Assembly: GCF_037975245.1 (NCBI RefSeq)
Contig: NC_092580.1
Coordinates: forward strand, 33,538,501-33,602,500
DNA from: Apostichopus japonicus
Taxonomy: Eukaryota; Echinodermata; Holothuroidea; Aspidochirotida; Stichopodidae
DNA: 64,000 nt
Reading direction: 5' to 3'
Shown piece by piece: positions 35,736 to 50,500 of this stretch (positions within the stretch are counted from its first letter, which is position 1; every line of letters starts with the position of its first letter). A model generated the notes under the pieces. The model did not search any database, had not been told where the DNA came from, and was given only the letters and a program-made list of their open reading frames with translations. Made by a program: the position numbers and the translations under genes.

Positions 35736-36565
35736 TCTGAAAACAAAATGACGCTGTGTTACAACAAAAAAAGTCACATATATAAACCCTACTCAGTACT
35801 GTGTATCCTTGAACTCGGAATATTTTGGACTCAATAAACCAATGTAAAGTATTCACATGACCTTTATACGTAAGTAAACTCATACAGATGAAGACACTCC
35901 AGGGGCACCGTTTCGCTATTGGTGTAACGGGTCTCCGTGAGACTTTAACAATGTCAAGTGTAAAGAAGTTAAAGTGATACAACATTATAACACAATAAAG
36001 TATATTACCAATAAACAAAGAAACAAGGAGAGGGAGATTGGTAAGGGGAGGGGGGTTAGTGTGGTAGGAGAAAGTGAAGGGATAGTGGGAGGACAGAGAG
36101 AGTGTGTGGTGGGGATGAGGACAAAACGATGAGAGGGGAATGTGTGGGTGGAAGAAGGTGAGAAAGAGGGAGAAGGGTACGAGGGAATGTTGATATAACT
36201 GATTATAGGCCTATGTATGATAATTTAATTAGCGAAATATTAAAGGTAAGGCGCCGCTGTTTGTGCATACGTTACGCACTTCCCTGTGATGAATAATGAT
36301 GAAATGGGGTGTGGCGGGCGGCGGTCAGAGAGTGGCATGCCTAACGCTCAGTAAAAGCTCTGTCGTTCAATTTCCTCATCTACGCACAATTGCAAAATTC
36401 ATCATAAAACGTCAAATAAGGTTCTTCACCAGGGCATGCATCCGCATGACCTCGAAATCACAGCACTGATGCTGGAAAATTGAATGAACTGAGATGGGGT
36501 CAGTTTGGCATGGTGCCTTATACTGCTTACGTTTTAAGCTTGTATCGTTCTATAAACACAAAGTA
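35736..36565. other. Non-coding, purine-rich patch
   Basis: A G/A-rich stretch lies at about 36028-36180. No coding exon is recognised. Confidence 0.35.
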
Positions 36566-36570
36566 CCATT

Positions 36571-36754
36571 ATATCTATCGATCTATCGATCTATCGATCT
36601 ATCTATCCATCCATCCATCCGTCCGTCCGTCCGTCCGTCCGTCCGTCCGTCCGTCCGTCCGTCCGTCCGTCCGTCCGTCCGTCCGTCCGTCCGTCCGTCC
36701 GTCCGTCCGTCCGTCCGTCCGTCCGTCCGTCCGTCCGTCCGTCCGTCCGTCCAT

Positions 36755-36793
<39 letters not shown>
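36571..36793. repeat. Compound microsatellite (ATCT)n-(GTCC)n-(AT)n
   Basis: ATCGATCT/ATCC units run into an almost perfect (GTCC)n array of about 33 copies (36620-36751), followed by (AT)n (36757-36793). All six frames over it give artefactual RPSV, DGRT or similar repeats. Confidence 0.97.
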
Positions 36794-36796
<3 letters not shown>

Positions 36797-38651
36797 TGTG
36801 TCATTTATCCGTTACAAAAACTCACATTAGGTACCCACAATGCAACATCGTCAGATGGATTTTTCATGGTGCTTGAAGTTTGTGCTCAAGAGTTTTTTAT
36901 GTAAAGAAAAATTGTTTGAATAGTGCCAAAAAATCATCCTGAACTACCCCATTGGTTTCTTTAGGTGCCCATTAGGCTCCCTTAAAGATGTACCCAAAAT
37001 TCTCATGCAAGTTACAGTGCCCAAAAGACCCCTTTAAGTGTCTAATAAACCTCTATGAGAGACCAGGCACTTGGTAGGATCCAGATGTGCTCCTTGGCCT
37101 TGTTCTAGTCATAAACTAGTTTTCACACACCTGGTAATACTCATTTTAGATTTAGTCTCTCAAACTGCGAAATGTAATTCGATAACAACACCTGTTGAGC
37201 TTGGAACCCATCAGCTTTGCTTATATTGTTTTTGAATTTGTTTTTGATATTTGCCCGCAACTGCACAATTTGGTATGGCGCAATCACAGTTTTATACGTT
37301 GTATACAACTGTATACAAATATAATAAGATTCACCAGCAATCCGTATCGCTATCGTTTGAATCGAGCCAGGCAGATTTATAACTAGAGATTTTACAGACA
37401 GACACACACATAGTACACCAGATTCATCAACAATACTTCTGCTTGACCCCAATTAATGAACTGTCTAAAACGTAATTAATTACCTCATAACTAATTAATA
37501 ATTAATTAATTAATAAACTGTCGGACAGATGTTTCCTTCCACCTCTACCCTCTTCATTTCAGAATTTTATCCCGTTCGATTCACACATTTCTCATTTCAA
37601 ATCTCCTTACCGCTTAAAATGGTGTAAATTTGATTACATTGTCGATATTTTTAGTGAGGCCCAAATTATGTGTTTCTTCGGATAAATCAGCTTAAATGAG
37701 AACCAAAATAACTGTTTTAAAGATGCTGACGTTTGTTCAGCAAACCTTGAAGGAGCATTCCAGACCGTATATATTTTAAAGATGAATATTTTAAATATTG
37801 ACATGGATATGAAATTTATGTTACCATGCATATTTCCCGTTTCCAATTGCCATAAAACCACATGGGTTAAAAGAACAAAGGAAATATACCATGGCGGGGG
37901 GGGGGTGGGGGTTGGGGTAAGAAACCAGTAAAGTAATAGATATTCTTGCCGCCTCGACTGACCTTCCTTCTGTCAGTAATTCATTTATTTGGGCAAAATT
38001 TACTGAACTGGGGATTCAGTGGCTGTCATTCTTCATTGCCTGTGAATAATTTGATTCGTCAGAACCTCATCAAAGTACCTGTTAAAACGATAAAACTATT
38101 CCTTAATGGTATAACCTAGAAGTTTGTCCACTGTTTAAGGTTTGATTAAAATGGTGTTCTGTAAAGATTCAGTGGAACAATGCTGAGTCCACCGTGTTGT
38201 CTGTTTTAGACTTCCTTTAGCTAAATTTGCTGTTGATCCGTCAACATTCCTTCACAATCACCTGAACACTTCCTTTGGTTTCATTTGTTCCAAATACATG
38301 CGGTTATCATCCCCTCACAACACACCTGCTCCTCTCCTGCTATCAAACTAACGGTGTCAAGTAACTTCATGAGAACAGCTTGATTTGACCTTCTGACATG
38401 ATGCGTAGATGGAAAGTCGGACGCTTTCTACCATATTACAGACAGTTGGTCTCAAATTAGCAGAGAACACATAGGGCGAACAACTAGGTGGACTTAAATA
38501 TAGCATATACTCAGTGCCAACTTTGGTCAGTTAACTTAGAACGCCTGAGATATACCTATAGTGCTCTTTTTGTTTACATGCACCCGCGAAGCATTTCTTA
38601 CAGGCAAGAGTAGTCAATATCAGGTATTCTTGCCATCAAACGTCTAATACG
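36794..38651. other. ASZ1 upstream region, non-coding
   Basis: No exon is recognised. TTAATTAAT iterations lie at about 37470-37515 and a poly-G run near 37895-37904. The ASZ1 promoter and 5' UTR presumably lie at the right end, but no TATA box or clear initiator near 38560-38640 can be asserted. Confidence 0.35.
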
Positions 38652-38744
38652 ATGAATTTTTTACCTGCCGGCGCAGAAGGCTATCAAAGTGATGATTCAG
38701 ACGAATTTCATTTTGGTGATGATCATGAAGATAACGGAAAAGAG
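38652..38744 (+). CDS. ASZ1: ASZ1 exon 1 (start codon, acidic N-terminus)
   Basis: The exon opens with MNFLPAGAEGYQSDDSDEF and continues with an acidic FGDDHEDNGKE, 31 codons, then the donor GAG|GTCGGT. Mammalian GASZ starts with a similar short acidic stretch (SESEDDGWE), which supports this start. It ends in phase 0, matching exon 2. Confidence 0.8.
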
Positions 38745-41700
38745 GTCGGTGAACGTTTCACAGCCAATTACCTTGTAGCACAACTGGTTCCTATGTTGTA
38801 TGTGTTTGAATTAGCGTACACTTAGGCCTCTACACATACAATAGCTCCATTTATGTCACAGTCTTGTACTGTTTTGGAACGTACCGTACCGCGGTACGTA
38901 TAATACTAGCGCATAGTATCATGATTTTATCATAGCAACGCAATGTGTGTTTTTCACATCTAGTGAAATTTAAAAAGATGATGTTATCTTGCAGAGCCTT
39001 ACTTAGTCTCCCCTATGCCTAAATGCTAAATCAGACATCACCAGTCCTACGTTAGAGTAGACCTACGCTAGGCTAAGGCTCAAGTTATAGGCAATGATAC
39101 ATTGGCTACTACTTTACTACGGTAGGCCTACAAAGCCTTAGGCGTAGCCAAGCAACATTTCTTGTTCATGTTTCTGTTTCCAATATTAAGAATGAAGAAA
39201 ATACCACAATTTTTTTACATTTTGTTAGCCTTTCTTGTTGAACTTGTCTATTGGCCCTGCAGCTGGTGAATAAGAGAAATGCACTATGTTGTTCGCTGGG
39301 GCCGCTTGGCCACAGGACGAAATATGTGTAGTGCCCCCACTATTCGTCCAGCAGCTCGGCGAATCAGAAAATTCATTTTCATATTCCCCTCGGAAGCAAA
39401 ATGAATAAGGACTAACTTGCGCTTAGTTATTCTCCAGGGTGCCAGGTGGCAAGAAAACATAACATGTTGTTCATCTGGGAGCTGGACAAAAGAAAGTGTA
39501 CTGCCCTCTTTATTTATCCGTCTGCCAATAACATATATCTATAATACGAATACAACATGAATATAGTGGGGTAAAAATTGTAATACTTATGAAAATTGGC
39601 AGTCGATGCTGCTCACATGCGAAGATGTATATATAGTGCAATTTTTGTGCCCAAAACCATTTTCAGTATTTTGTGTTAAAAAAAAAATTCTTTGTTCCTG
39701 TGAAATTTCATTTTAAATTTGGAAGGCATCAGCCAGGGTTGTAAAGAAAACGTCTTTATTTGAAACTGTCATGAACATGTATTTGATTGGTTTATAATTA
39801 ATTACACAACAGACTGCACCATTAAAAAATCAGAGATTCATGAATGATGTAGTTTATGCAAAGTCTTTAACTAATTTGCGATTCTTCCTAGCAATTAGCC
39901 ACTAGAGCACAAGTTACTATCTGACAGCTGAACACCAATGAGACAACAGGTTCAAAGGTAGTACATTTATAGGGATAGGACTCGGATCAGGTATACTTAA
40001 TAGTACAGTGCTGTGTGAAGGGATGTAAGTTCCTTTCAGACACTCTTGGTTTGCCAAACTAGTCAATACTGGGTCATTCTATATCAAATCACCAAATTTT
40101 GGAGTATGTTGTAGTTTGACCTCTTTAAAACTTACCAAATTTATTGTATACTTGGCACAACTTTAAATAAGCATATTCTGAAATATCAATTGCATTGCTG
40201 CAAAATTGGCCGATTTATCACACTTTGAAATTCTGCAGTTTGTTGCCACTGTGGCATTTTAGCATTCTCTTGATTTTTGAGGTCTCATTTCTCAGCAATT
40301 TAACATCCTACTGTACTACCTGAAGTGGGATCAAGAAAAATACCAAATTGAATATTTAAACACTTTAAAGAGTACCTAACTCCATAGCCTAATTTTTTAT
40401 TTTCCATGGGATGGAAGCTATAGGCCTCTGTACATAATAGAAAGGAATTTCAAAGTGTGATAAATCAGCCAATTTAAGTAAATCAACAATAGGAAATTGG
40501 CTGGGGATACAATAACCAAAAGTTGACTGAAAAGTTACAAGATTTCAATATGTGTTCATTTTTACTGGATTGCAATGACTGAAACTAGAGCATTATCCCT
40601 GGCCGCACTGTATGAAAGGAACTATGAATGACTTCTGACTGGCAACAGCCAGGAAATAAATTGGAGTGTTATCCCTGGCTGCCCTTTATGAAAGGAACTA
40701 TGAGTGACTTCTTACTGGCAACACCCAGGAAATAAATAGGAGTGTTATCCCTGGCTGGGTTTCAATATGTGTTCATTTTTACTGGATTGCAATGACTGAA
40801 ACTAGAGCATTATCCCTGGCCGCACTGTATGAAAGGAACTACAGTATGAATGACTTCTGACTGGCAACACCCAGGAAATAAATAGGAGTGTTATCCCTGG
40901 CTGCACTGTATGAAAGGCACTATGAATGACTTCTTACTGGCAACACCCAGGAAATAAATAGGAGTGTTATCCCTGGCTGCCCTTTATGAAAGGAACTATG
41001 AATGACTTCTTACTGGCAACACCCAGGAAATAAATAGGAGTGTTATCCCTGGCTGCCCTTTATGAAAGGAACTATGAATGACTTCTGACTGGCAACACCC
41101 AGGAAATAAATAGGAGTGTTATCCCTGACTGCCCTTTATGAGAGGAACTATGAAAGACTTCTGACTGGCAACACCCAGGAAATAAATAGGAGTGTTATCC
41201 CTGGCTGCACTGTATGAAAGGAACTATGAATGACTTCTTACTGGCAACACCCAGGAAATAAATAGGAGTGTTATCCCTGGCTGCCCTTTATGAAAGGAAC
41301 TATGAGTGACTTCTGACTGGCAACACCCAGGAAATAAATAGGAGTGTTATCCCTGGCTGCCCTTTATGAAAGGAACTATGCATGACTTCTGACTGGCGAC
41401 ACCCAGGAAATAAATACAGTACTTAGTTGTAAAAGGAACGTCATAAACTAAAGTGCCACTGTATGTTGCGCTGATTGAGAAGCACAGGACTCACACTCCT
41501 GAGGTCTCTGTTCCAATCATGTTCTAATTTCATTTTCAAAATTTGTTGATAACTTCCCAGACAACATTTCTGTTGTTAATTCACAAAAAGTGAAATTTGT
41601 GACTGAGAAGTACATTGCTAAAAGCACTAGAAGCACATATTGAGGTCAAGGTGAAGTTCAAGGTGATTGGAAAGGCAGAACTGATTTTGTTCATGAATAA

Positions 41701-44700
41701 ACTCTACAGATTGTCCTTGATCAGAACATGGATTTCAAAATGAATACGAAAAATCAAAAGTAATATGATTGATAGGTTTCCTGGGAGTATGTAACAGCAG
41801 ACCGAGTGAGACTTAGGAAAGTTTTACCATTTCTGAATCTTTAATTTGGATATTTCCTCACCCCTATAAAAAACACAGCTTTCACTGCAAATGATCTGTA
41901 CATTATAGTAAGCCTTGTTTCAACAATTAAGACAATTTTGATACTCAGTTACTTATTTTTTTCAGAACATCAGAAGCTCAAAATTATTTTCAAATTTAGT
42001 GGGGTGTTAATGATACGTTACAACTGTATTCTCCCCTCACCTGCCAAGCCTGATGCTTGTGTTAAATCCTATACTGTATCTGTGTACCTTACTGTACGCC
42101 AAAGTATAGAAAGAAAGTGAACTACAGTATGCTACACAGGTTAGTGGTTCCCGAGGGCCTACGGATGGACAGTAAACTATACTACCCTGGGTAGCTTATT
42201 TTACATCTTTGGCTTCTGTTTGTGATAATGTTTTCTCATGAAAATCAAATACCCAAAATCTAAAGGAGGGTTCTATATTCCGATAATTCTAAAATAGCTC
42301 ATTGGGAAGTGACTTGATAGGTTCCCATTTTGTGGGAGAAACTTTTCCATGCCAGGTATGTTCATAACTTTACAAATGAGTATGAAATTAGGGGATTCCT
42401 AAGGAGAACATGAATTATGACTGAGAGCCACTAATTGTGTAAAACTTTAAATTCATTATCATTCAAGTGGCTCAATGATGGGTTAACTTAATTCTGGCTT
42501 CTGGTTATTTGATACACGTTTTATCCAACAAAAATATATTCATTTATGTTAAAACAAGAGAAGCTTATAATACATGATGGTCATCAGGATGAAGTGAGAA
42601 CACTTCTAAAAAATTGTGCTGTCTTGATGACATCATTACTGGAACTCATACTGTAGCATGTTGATTTTTTTCGAACAACTTTTCCTATTTCTCTCCAGTA
42701 GCATTACTTACACACCCCGGTCACTAACAAAACCTACATAGGAATTTCTCTGGAATAGTCCTGAGCTTAAATTCTGCAGGAAATGGAAACCAATATTTGT
42801 GTAAAGTTAGAGAGAGCTACTTTATGTATTAATTAGTGCATACTCTGTCTGCTGTGTGATCAAATTTGCACATTGTACATTTATGCCACTGACCTCTTAC
42901 AGTCAGGTAATTACCAAAATTTTCTTGTGTCATGGTCAGTAATATTTCTGGTTTGGTCAATTTTTCCAAAGTTGTTGAAAATTTGTGTCCCTCCCAAAGT
43001 GCAAGGATGCATGTAAAAAATATCCAAATATTGTGTATTGCCTTTAATTAAAGAAGCCTTGAGAGCGACAGTTTTGTAATTCAAATGAGATCTGACTTAC
43101 AGACCGTAGCTTCAGGAATCATTCTATCATGTGTTAAATCCATGTACAGTTCATAGGATTTACAGGTTTATGTATATAATTTATCATAATTACAGTTGTA
43201 GCCTACATGTTACATAACCATGTAAATTAGTATTCAGGAGAACAACTGAAGTCTTGGCTTACTGTTATAGAAACAAACAAAAAATATTGTCATCTTGTTT
43301 TAGTCAATTGGATGCCTGATGTTTATTGCCATTACAGAATACTGTATACATTGCAATTAAAGACCGTTTGAAATCTAGTCTCAACATATAAAGTTTCTAC
43401 ATTTCGTCCATTACTGCTTTGGAATGATTGGTATGAATGTAGATGTGAGATATACATGTCACAGGCAACTGCAACATTTGGATTGTCAATTGGAATTGGC
43501 TAAATATGTAGTCAAGGGAGTAGGGTGGTGAGGTGCTGGTGTGGGACAGGGTAACATACTTGAGTGTATGCAGTAGTTCCACATTAATGTAAGTACCTTG
43601 ATGCTTAACACCAGTTTGCTTTGTCATAATGTGACAAGGAATCACTATGCCTGCTATTGGTTTGTTTCATAACATCACTAGCAAATCACATTGTGTTCAT
43701 TCACTATGCGTAAGTCCAGACAATAATAATGTTATAATTTATATAGTAAGTACAGTATGTCAAGAAGACTAGATAAAACACAAAGTATGCTATAAATACT
43801 ACTGCACACGGGTTATGTACTTCCGTACATTAGTCAGAGGTCCTCACATTTGGATCCTGCTACTGTTTGTAATGACGAATGTTACATGGTAATATTAGCA
43901 GATTACAAATCTTTTAATCAATGTGGTTGGTGCTGCTTCTGTTTGTAATGAAGATCATGTTGGCAGATTAAAAGTTGCTGCCATTAACGATGAACAACAT
44001 TGGTCGAATCATTGATTATAGATGGCATAATTGATGATATCTACAGAATGTTGCTCGCTCTAAAACTTCCTCTCTCGATTAATACTTTCTTTGGTATGAT
44101 GAGTTAGACTCATTACCAGTTTACATCCAGTGGAATTCACTTGGCTTAAAATGCTAACATTTTTTTTCAAGTCAGCGTTTGATTTGATTCAGTCTGATCA
44201 AACCAGCTCAAACCAGCCAAGTACCTGACTGTTTGTTTAAATTGTCCTCGTCATCGTACAATGATGATGATGACGATGATGATGACGATGTAGCATGAAT
44301 GTGAACAAACAGAGGGTAGCCTCAGTTGGCGCTTTGCCTGATCTTTTGTTTGTCATAACCTGTCACAGAGATCCTGAACAGAGGCAGCAGGTGCTCTGTT
44401 ATAAAAGATCCCCAGGGTTTTTAGTCAAGCAGTTAGTTTACTGTGTAATAATGCCAGTCCCTCTGCACTCTTAGGTCTTTCTAAAAAGCAAAATTTGGTG
44501 TCATCATCATCGTCACCGTCATCACCACCATGGCAACACCACCACTACCATCACCATCACCATCACAATCACGATCACCATCACCACCATCACCATCACC
44601 ACCACCACCACTATCACAAACATCACCACCACCATCACCACCACTATCACCACCACCACTACCATCATCACCACCACCATCACCATCATCACCACCACTA

Positions 44701-47489
44701 TCACCAACATCACCACCACTATCACCACCATCACCACCACTATCACCACTATCACCACTACCACCATCACCACCATCACCATCATCACCATCATCACCAT
44801 CATCACCATCATCACACCACCACCATCACCACCACCATCATCATCATCACCATCACCACCACTATCACCAATATCACCACCACTATCACCACCATCACCA
44901 TCACCACCACTATCACCACCACCACTACAGTACCACCATCATCACCACCATCACCACCATCACCACGATCACCATCATCACACCACCATCCACCACAACC
45001 ATCACCATCACCACCGCCACCATCACCTTTGTTTCTCTTTTTACTTTTGGATCAAGTTTCATACTTGTGTCAAATAATGAATTCAAAATCAACAGATTCA
45101 GTTTGCTCCTCAGTTTGATTAATGCTAACATGATTAATTGTCTGAGTGAGATAAAAACGGCCAACAATGATATGAAGTTGTTTTAAGTGTTAGTTATGCA
45201 CCATTTGACATGTATTTGATGAAAAGAACCTATGAGTGTGGTTCCCTCATTTCACAGAGTTTTAATATCTCCCCTCTAAATGACTAATGCTGAAAGCCTG
45301 GAAGAAAGGTTCCCTGCATGAGATATGATATTAATGGCAATATGCATATATACTTAATATCCGGAGATGTATTGTTCCAGACATTCTGGTCATGAATAAA
45401 GTCTGCACAAACCGGTCAAAACTGGTTCTCTCTGGTGAAGCTAGACTGCTGTGATATGAAATATAAAAGTCATTGTTTTCTCAGTAAATATTTGTTTACA
45501 ATAAAGTTGCTGATTGTTTTATTTAGTTTTTATCTTATCAGTCAATTTATTTGTAGATACAGTAATGGAGCTTTAAAGGAAACACAAAACCCAACCATCT
45601 CCACTTTGATAAACAACTTCCTAAATAACTAAGAAAATGTTACTTCATTTGGGAGATACTACATTTTTAATGTTCCTTCATAGATGAAGCTAAAGATCAG
45701 TATGGGTGTGGTATATGAGTGTACATTATATGGCCATACAGTATGAGGGTTGCAGTCTATGCTGGGTGTATACTATATGGCCATATGGTATGGGTATAGT
45801 ATATGGTTGTACAATTTTATAGCAGAACAGTATGGGTGTAGAATATGGGTGAGTATTAAATATATGGATGGATGAGTGAACAATTAAGTATATTTATTTG
45901 ATATGACATTAATGTTGTATTCCAGGATGTAGATCTATACCTAATACTGTATCTGACCATAAGCTGGACTATTAGAGATAAACAGAAGATGCTGTTTAAA
46001 GTAAGAACTGTGTGTGTTTCCACATGCCCTGATAATAGAGCTATACTGACACACTGTACTATGCACACTATTGAATATCCACTATCTGGCTATGTAACCA
46101 ACCTACTCATGATGTTGTTTGACACTGCAAAGTTGATCATTTTAATTATGGACAAGTCGAAATTGACATGTATATATGTATGCAAAAAGCAGAAATGTGA
46201 TTTTAATTGGCCATATTTGAACAAAGAAGTTCCTTAAAGTCAAAATAAATTAATCTTTACGTGTTTGAACTATTTGGAAGGATACAAAATAAGAAAGGAT
46301 ATATCATGTACATAAAAGGATATAAAAAGGACATGAAATAGGAAAGCTTCATACAGATATTTAAATCTTTTGGATTAAAGATCACTATTACATCAAACCT
46401 CAAAATTGTCGACTATCTCGACGTCACTCTTGACATGAACTCTGGCCAGTACCAACCATACAAGAAACCAGGAGACCAACCATCATACGTGAACGCCAAT
46501 TCCAACCACCCCCCTAACATCATCAAACACATACCAGCAACAATCAGCAAAAGACTATCTGAACTATCATCTAGCAAGCGTGCTTTTGACAGCGCCTCCC
46601 CCACCTACACTGAAGCCCTGAAGGCCAGCGGCTACAACGAAGAGATCACATACACAGAAACCGCACAACACCAACCAGCCAAACAAAAGCGCCGCCATCG
46701 AAATTCGATCTGGTTTAACCCACCCTACAGTAAAAATGTTAAAAGCAACATTGGAGGATCTTTTCTGAGGCTCATTTCAAAGCACTTCCCCCATCACACA
46801 GATATCACAAAATATTCAACCGTAACAATGTCAAAATCAGTTATAGCTGCATGAACAACATCAAGTCAATAATAACAGCACACAACTCAAGGAACCTCGC
46901 AATGGCCAACCCCCCAAACCCTACAAAAGAATGCAACTTCACGAACCCAAGTGACTGCCCCCTGGCAGGGAAATGATTATCCGTCGCAATTGTGTACAAG
47001 GCAGAAGTTCATCACAATGATACTACCAACTCATACATCGGCATGTGCGGTGGCCCATTCAGGTTAAGGTATAACAATCACACAAAATCTTTTCGAACAA
47101 AACCTACGCCAAGGAAACAGAACTATCCAAATTTATTTGGTATTTAAAGGATAAAGGGGAAGATTACGAAATGGAGTAGTCAATTCTCAAGCATTCCAAC
47201 ACCCTGCTTAGCGGCACCACACAATGCAGCCTGTGTCTGGAGGAGAAACTCGCAATCATCAACGCACACTCTCAAAAGGAAAGAATTCTCAAGAAGCGAA
47301 CAGAACTAGTATCTAAATGCAGACACTTAAGATCACTCAACCGTACTAGGAAAAAGCCTTAACATACATGTATATAGGGGGTATTAGGTTTCATTCTATC
47401 ACTTGCCTGAAGATCGCTACGGCGTGAAACGGCGTGAAACGGCGTGAAAGTAGCAAGATCCGATCCACCAGTTTTGTGATATATATATT

Positions 47490-47581
<92 letters not shown>

Positions 47582-50500
47582 TTGAGATTAGCTTAGAGTA
47601 GTGGAACAGACAGACCAGTTGTCTGTCAACGTGTGAAACTGAGTAACAACTACTAGTGTTCCACTAGTCTCAACTAGTCTCAACCTATATTCCGCTCTGT
47701 CCTCCAGAAATAGAGCACTCTGCGTCAAAATAGACACAAACCGACCAACTCTATATCTTCATATATATATGTACATAATAGGAAAGGATATATTTATACA
47801 AACTAGGAAAGGATACAATACATAAAAAGGTGCAATTTGGATATATAAGGACATAAAAGAAAGGATATATTTATACAAACTAGGAAAGGATATATGTATA
47901 TAAAAAGATGCAATGTGGATATATAAGGACATAGGAAAGGATATATTTATACAAACTAGGAAAGGATATATGTATATAAAAAGATGCAATGTGGATATAT
48001 AAGGACATAGGAAAGGATATATTTATACAAACTAGATATATAAGGACATAGGAAGGGATATATTTATACAAACTAGGAAAGGATATACAATACATATATA
48101 AAAAGATGCAATCTGGATATATAAGGACATATAGGAAAGGATATATTTATACATAATATGAATGTTTTTAAAAAATCCTCTTTAGAAGGACGAAGATTGA
48201 TGGAACATATTTAAACAAATAATAAATCATTTGATCGATCTCCGATTAATTCTAAATAAAATAAAAAATCTTTCTGTAATATTTCAGCTCACCTCACCAG
48301 ATTTTGGTGCAACACCGCGAAATTCGGGTCGGCAACTTTTCGGTGAAGACGGACTCCTCAGAGGTCAACGGTGGGCCAGACCTAATGGGAATAATCACCA
48401 CCAGAGAAGGCGAAATGGTGGTCCAAGGAGGGACCAGAGAGGTTCTCCTCTGATATCTGAGGATCTCAAAATGGCTGCTTCCAAGGGAAACTTAGATGAG
48501 GTTCAGAACCTATTGAATAGAGGTAAGGATTTAACTCAGTTTTATGTATGACAGGCTGCTTTTATTTCTCAGGTATTATATTTGTACCCTCTTGGTCTGC
48601 CAAATCGTAGATAATTCACAGCTGTTTCCTGTTTATATAGGGATTAAATGTCACAGAAATGCTGATTTTCTTTTTATTGCTTGAATAGATTCATTTGTTT
48701 TTGTTTTTAAATCCTTTCAAAGTCTATATTTTTTTTTTGGCATGAGTCAGCCAGTGGTAGGGTGCAGGTAATGATTGCCATGTTCCAATGGTCAAAGGTC
48801 AAATTCATGTTGAGGTTTCCACCGAGGACAAAACAAGATCCCTGTTTTTCTTTCTCAGGGTGAAATACTGTAGTTGATGGTAGTTGAAGAAGGATTTAAA
48901 GAGACATGTGTATTTTTCTTTAGTTGTGTTTGAGCATTGAAAATGCAAACAACATGTGGAATGTATTGCTAAGGTCAATCTTCAAGGTGGTAGGAAGTTT
49001 TCAATGATGTGTATTTTATGATAAACATTTAAAAACTGGAAAACAGGAGAAACTTAACAAATGTGTTGCACATAAAATAACGACCCTGTTGGTGTCGTTA
49101 TGAAGTGTAAACGACTGATTCCTGTAACCTCGTTGGTGTTGTTATGAAGTGTAAACGACTGATTCTTGTAACCTTTCACTAGTCATACAATAGTAAACAG
49201 CTACTGCAAACACAGAGACAAATGTATCCTTACTGCCCCTGATTAATTTGGCAACATTATAAGATGATCTACATTGCTGAAACTAGACAAAACAACAACA
49301 ACAACTTAACACAGGCAGAGTAGTTAATTAAAGCATTGGATGATTTGAATTTGATTTTGGAAACCGAAACAGGAAAATGGTTTTCTTCTCTAAGGTATTC
49401 TAAATGACCATAAATTATGTATCTCTCAGAGGTTGGAGAAGGGGTGGGTGGAGGGGGAGGGGGAGAACACGAGGGAAGAGCTACCGAGTCACATATCTGT
49501 TTTCTTATTCGTACTCCAGAAATTTGAGCTAATCTCATTATGTGGATGAATAGCAAAGGCTTTATAACATATTCAAGCAGCATTGTGTGAATAGGTTGTT
49601 CAAATCTAGACGGTAGTTTGGTTACATGAAATGTAGCGTTTCGTAATGAAAGGCATCCATTGAATCGCTTTAAATTATAAATGGGCGGTTAGGTCAAGAA
49701 TGGGAGTATCTTGCCCTACTTCAATAACCTTCAGTTACATGGATGGTTTGTATAACATTCATTAACTAACAGTCAATATGTAGAGTTACTTCTTTTGAAC
49801 CCAGAATGCACTCTTTGCTATGCCAAAAGAAGACATCCTGTCATTTCTTGTTTATGTCACTGCATGCTGATTTTAGTTCCATGAACTGTTAGAAGACTTT
49901 GCTTCTGTTCCCAAGCAAAACAAACAATAATTTTGTCTTTTGATTTTTGACCATGATCCCTTGCAGGCATGAGGGTGGATACCATTCTGTCAGGGGGGTG
50001 GACAGCACTGATGTACAGCCTTCATTCCGGCCATGCCCATATTGTGAAATTCCTTCTGGAGAAAGGAGCCGATGTTGATTTCTGTAGTAGTGGTGGTAAG
50101 AGTGTATTTTACACTAGGATTTAAGACTATGCAAGAGGAGTAAGCGGGTGAGAGGGGGGTGGGGAGAGGAGAGTAAGGGGGTGGGGGGATTGGGATGGAA
50201 GCTAAGGAAGTAGCTCTGTGTAGTTAGGAATATCTAAGTATGGAGCACCAGATGGGTGCCAATATCATGGTGTGGAATAATCACAAAGGCAAATGTTTTC
50301 ATAATTGCTTATTGGTTGGAATTAGGATTTCTGGGTCGGAAGGGAAGAAGTTGTAATCCCCCATACTTGAGGAGGGGGGGGGAGAGGTGCACATGTGTGG
50401 TGAGACCATATGGTGTCAATCATTAGTTCTTGTGCTTAATAAATACATGGAACATATTGAGAATGCAGGTGCATTCCTATATCGGACTACTTCACTAGTT

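Larger units (their letters stand above)
38745..48287 (+). other. ASZ1 intron 1 (about 9.5 kb)
   Basis: A long first intron holding a 30-bp-arm hairpin (40203-40474), the 76-bp array (40560-41420), the CAC/CAT tract (44501-45030), a satellite and a Penelope-like fragment. The only coding-like frames are retroelement frames. TAGGCCTA-type words are frequent near 39050-39140. Confidence 0.75.

Noticed and set aside
36480-36904. RPSV- and DGRT-repeat proteins on both strands
   Set aside because: Artefact of the (GTCC)n microsatellite; every frame is open because the repeat contains no stop codon.
40560-41420. CRISPR-like regular array
   Set aside because: All parts of the 76-bp unit are repeated; there are no spacers.
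44495-45118. Long histidine-rich open frame (and Ser/Pro, Met/Val frames)
   Set aside because: It is a direct by-product of a CAC/CAT trinucleotide tract; no splice sites or conserved flanks.
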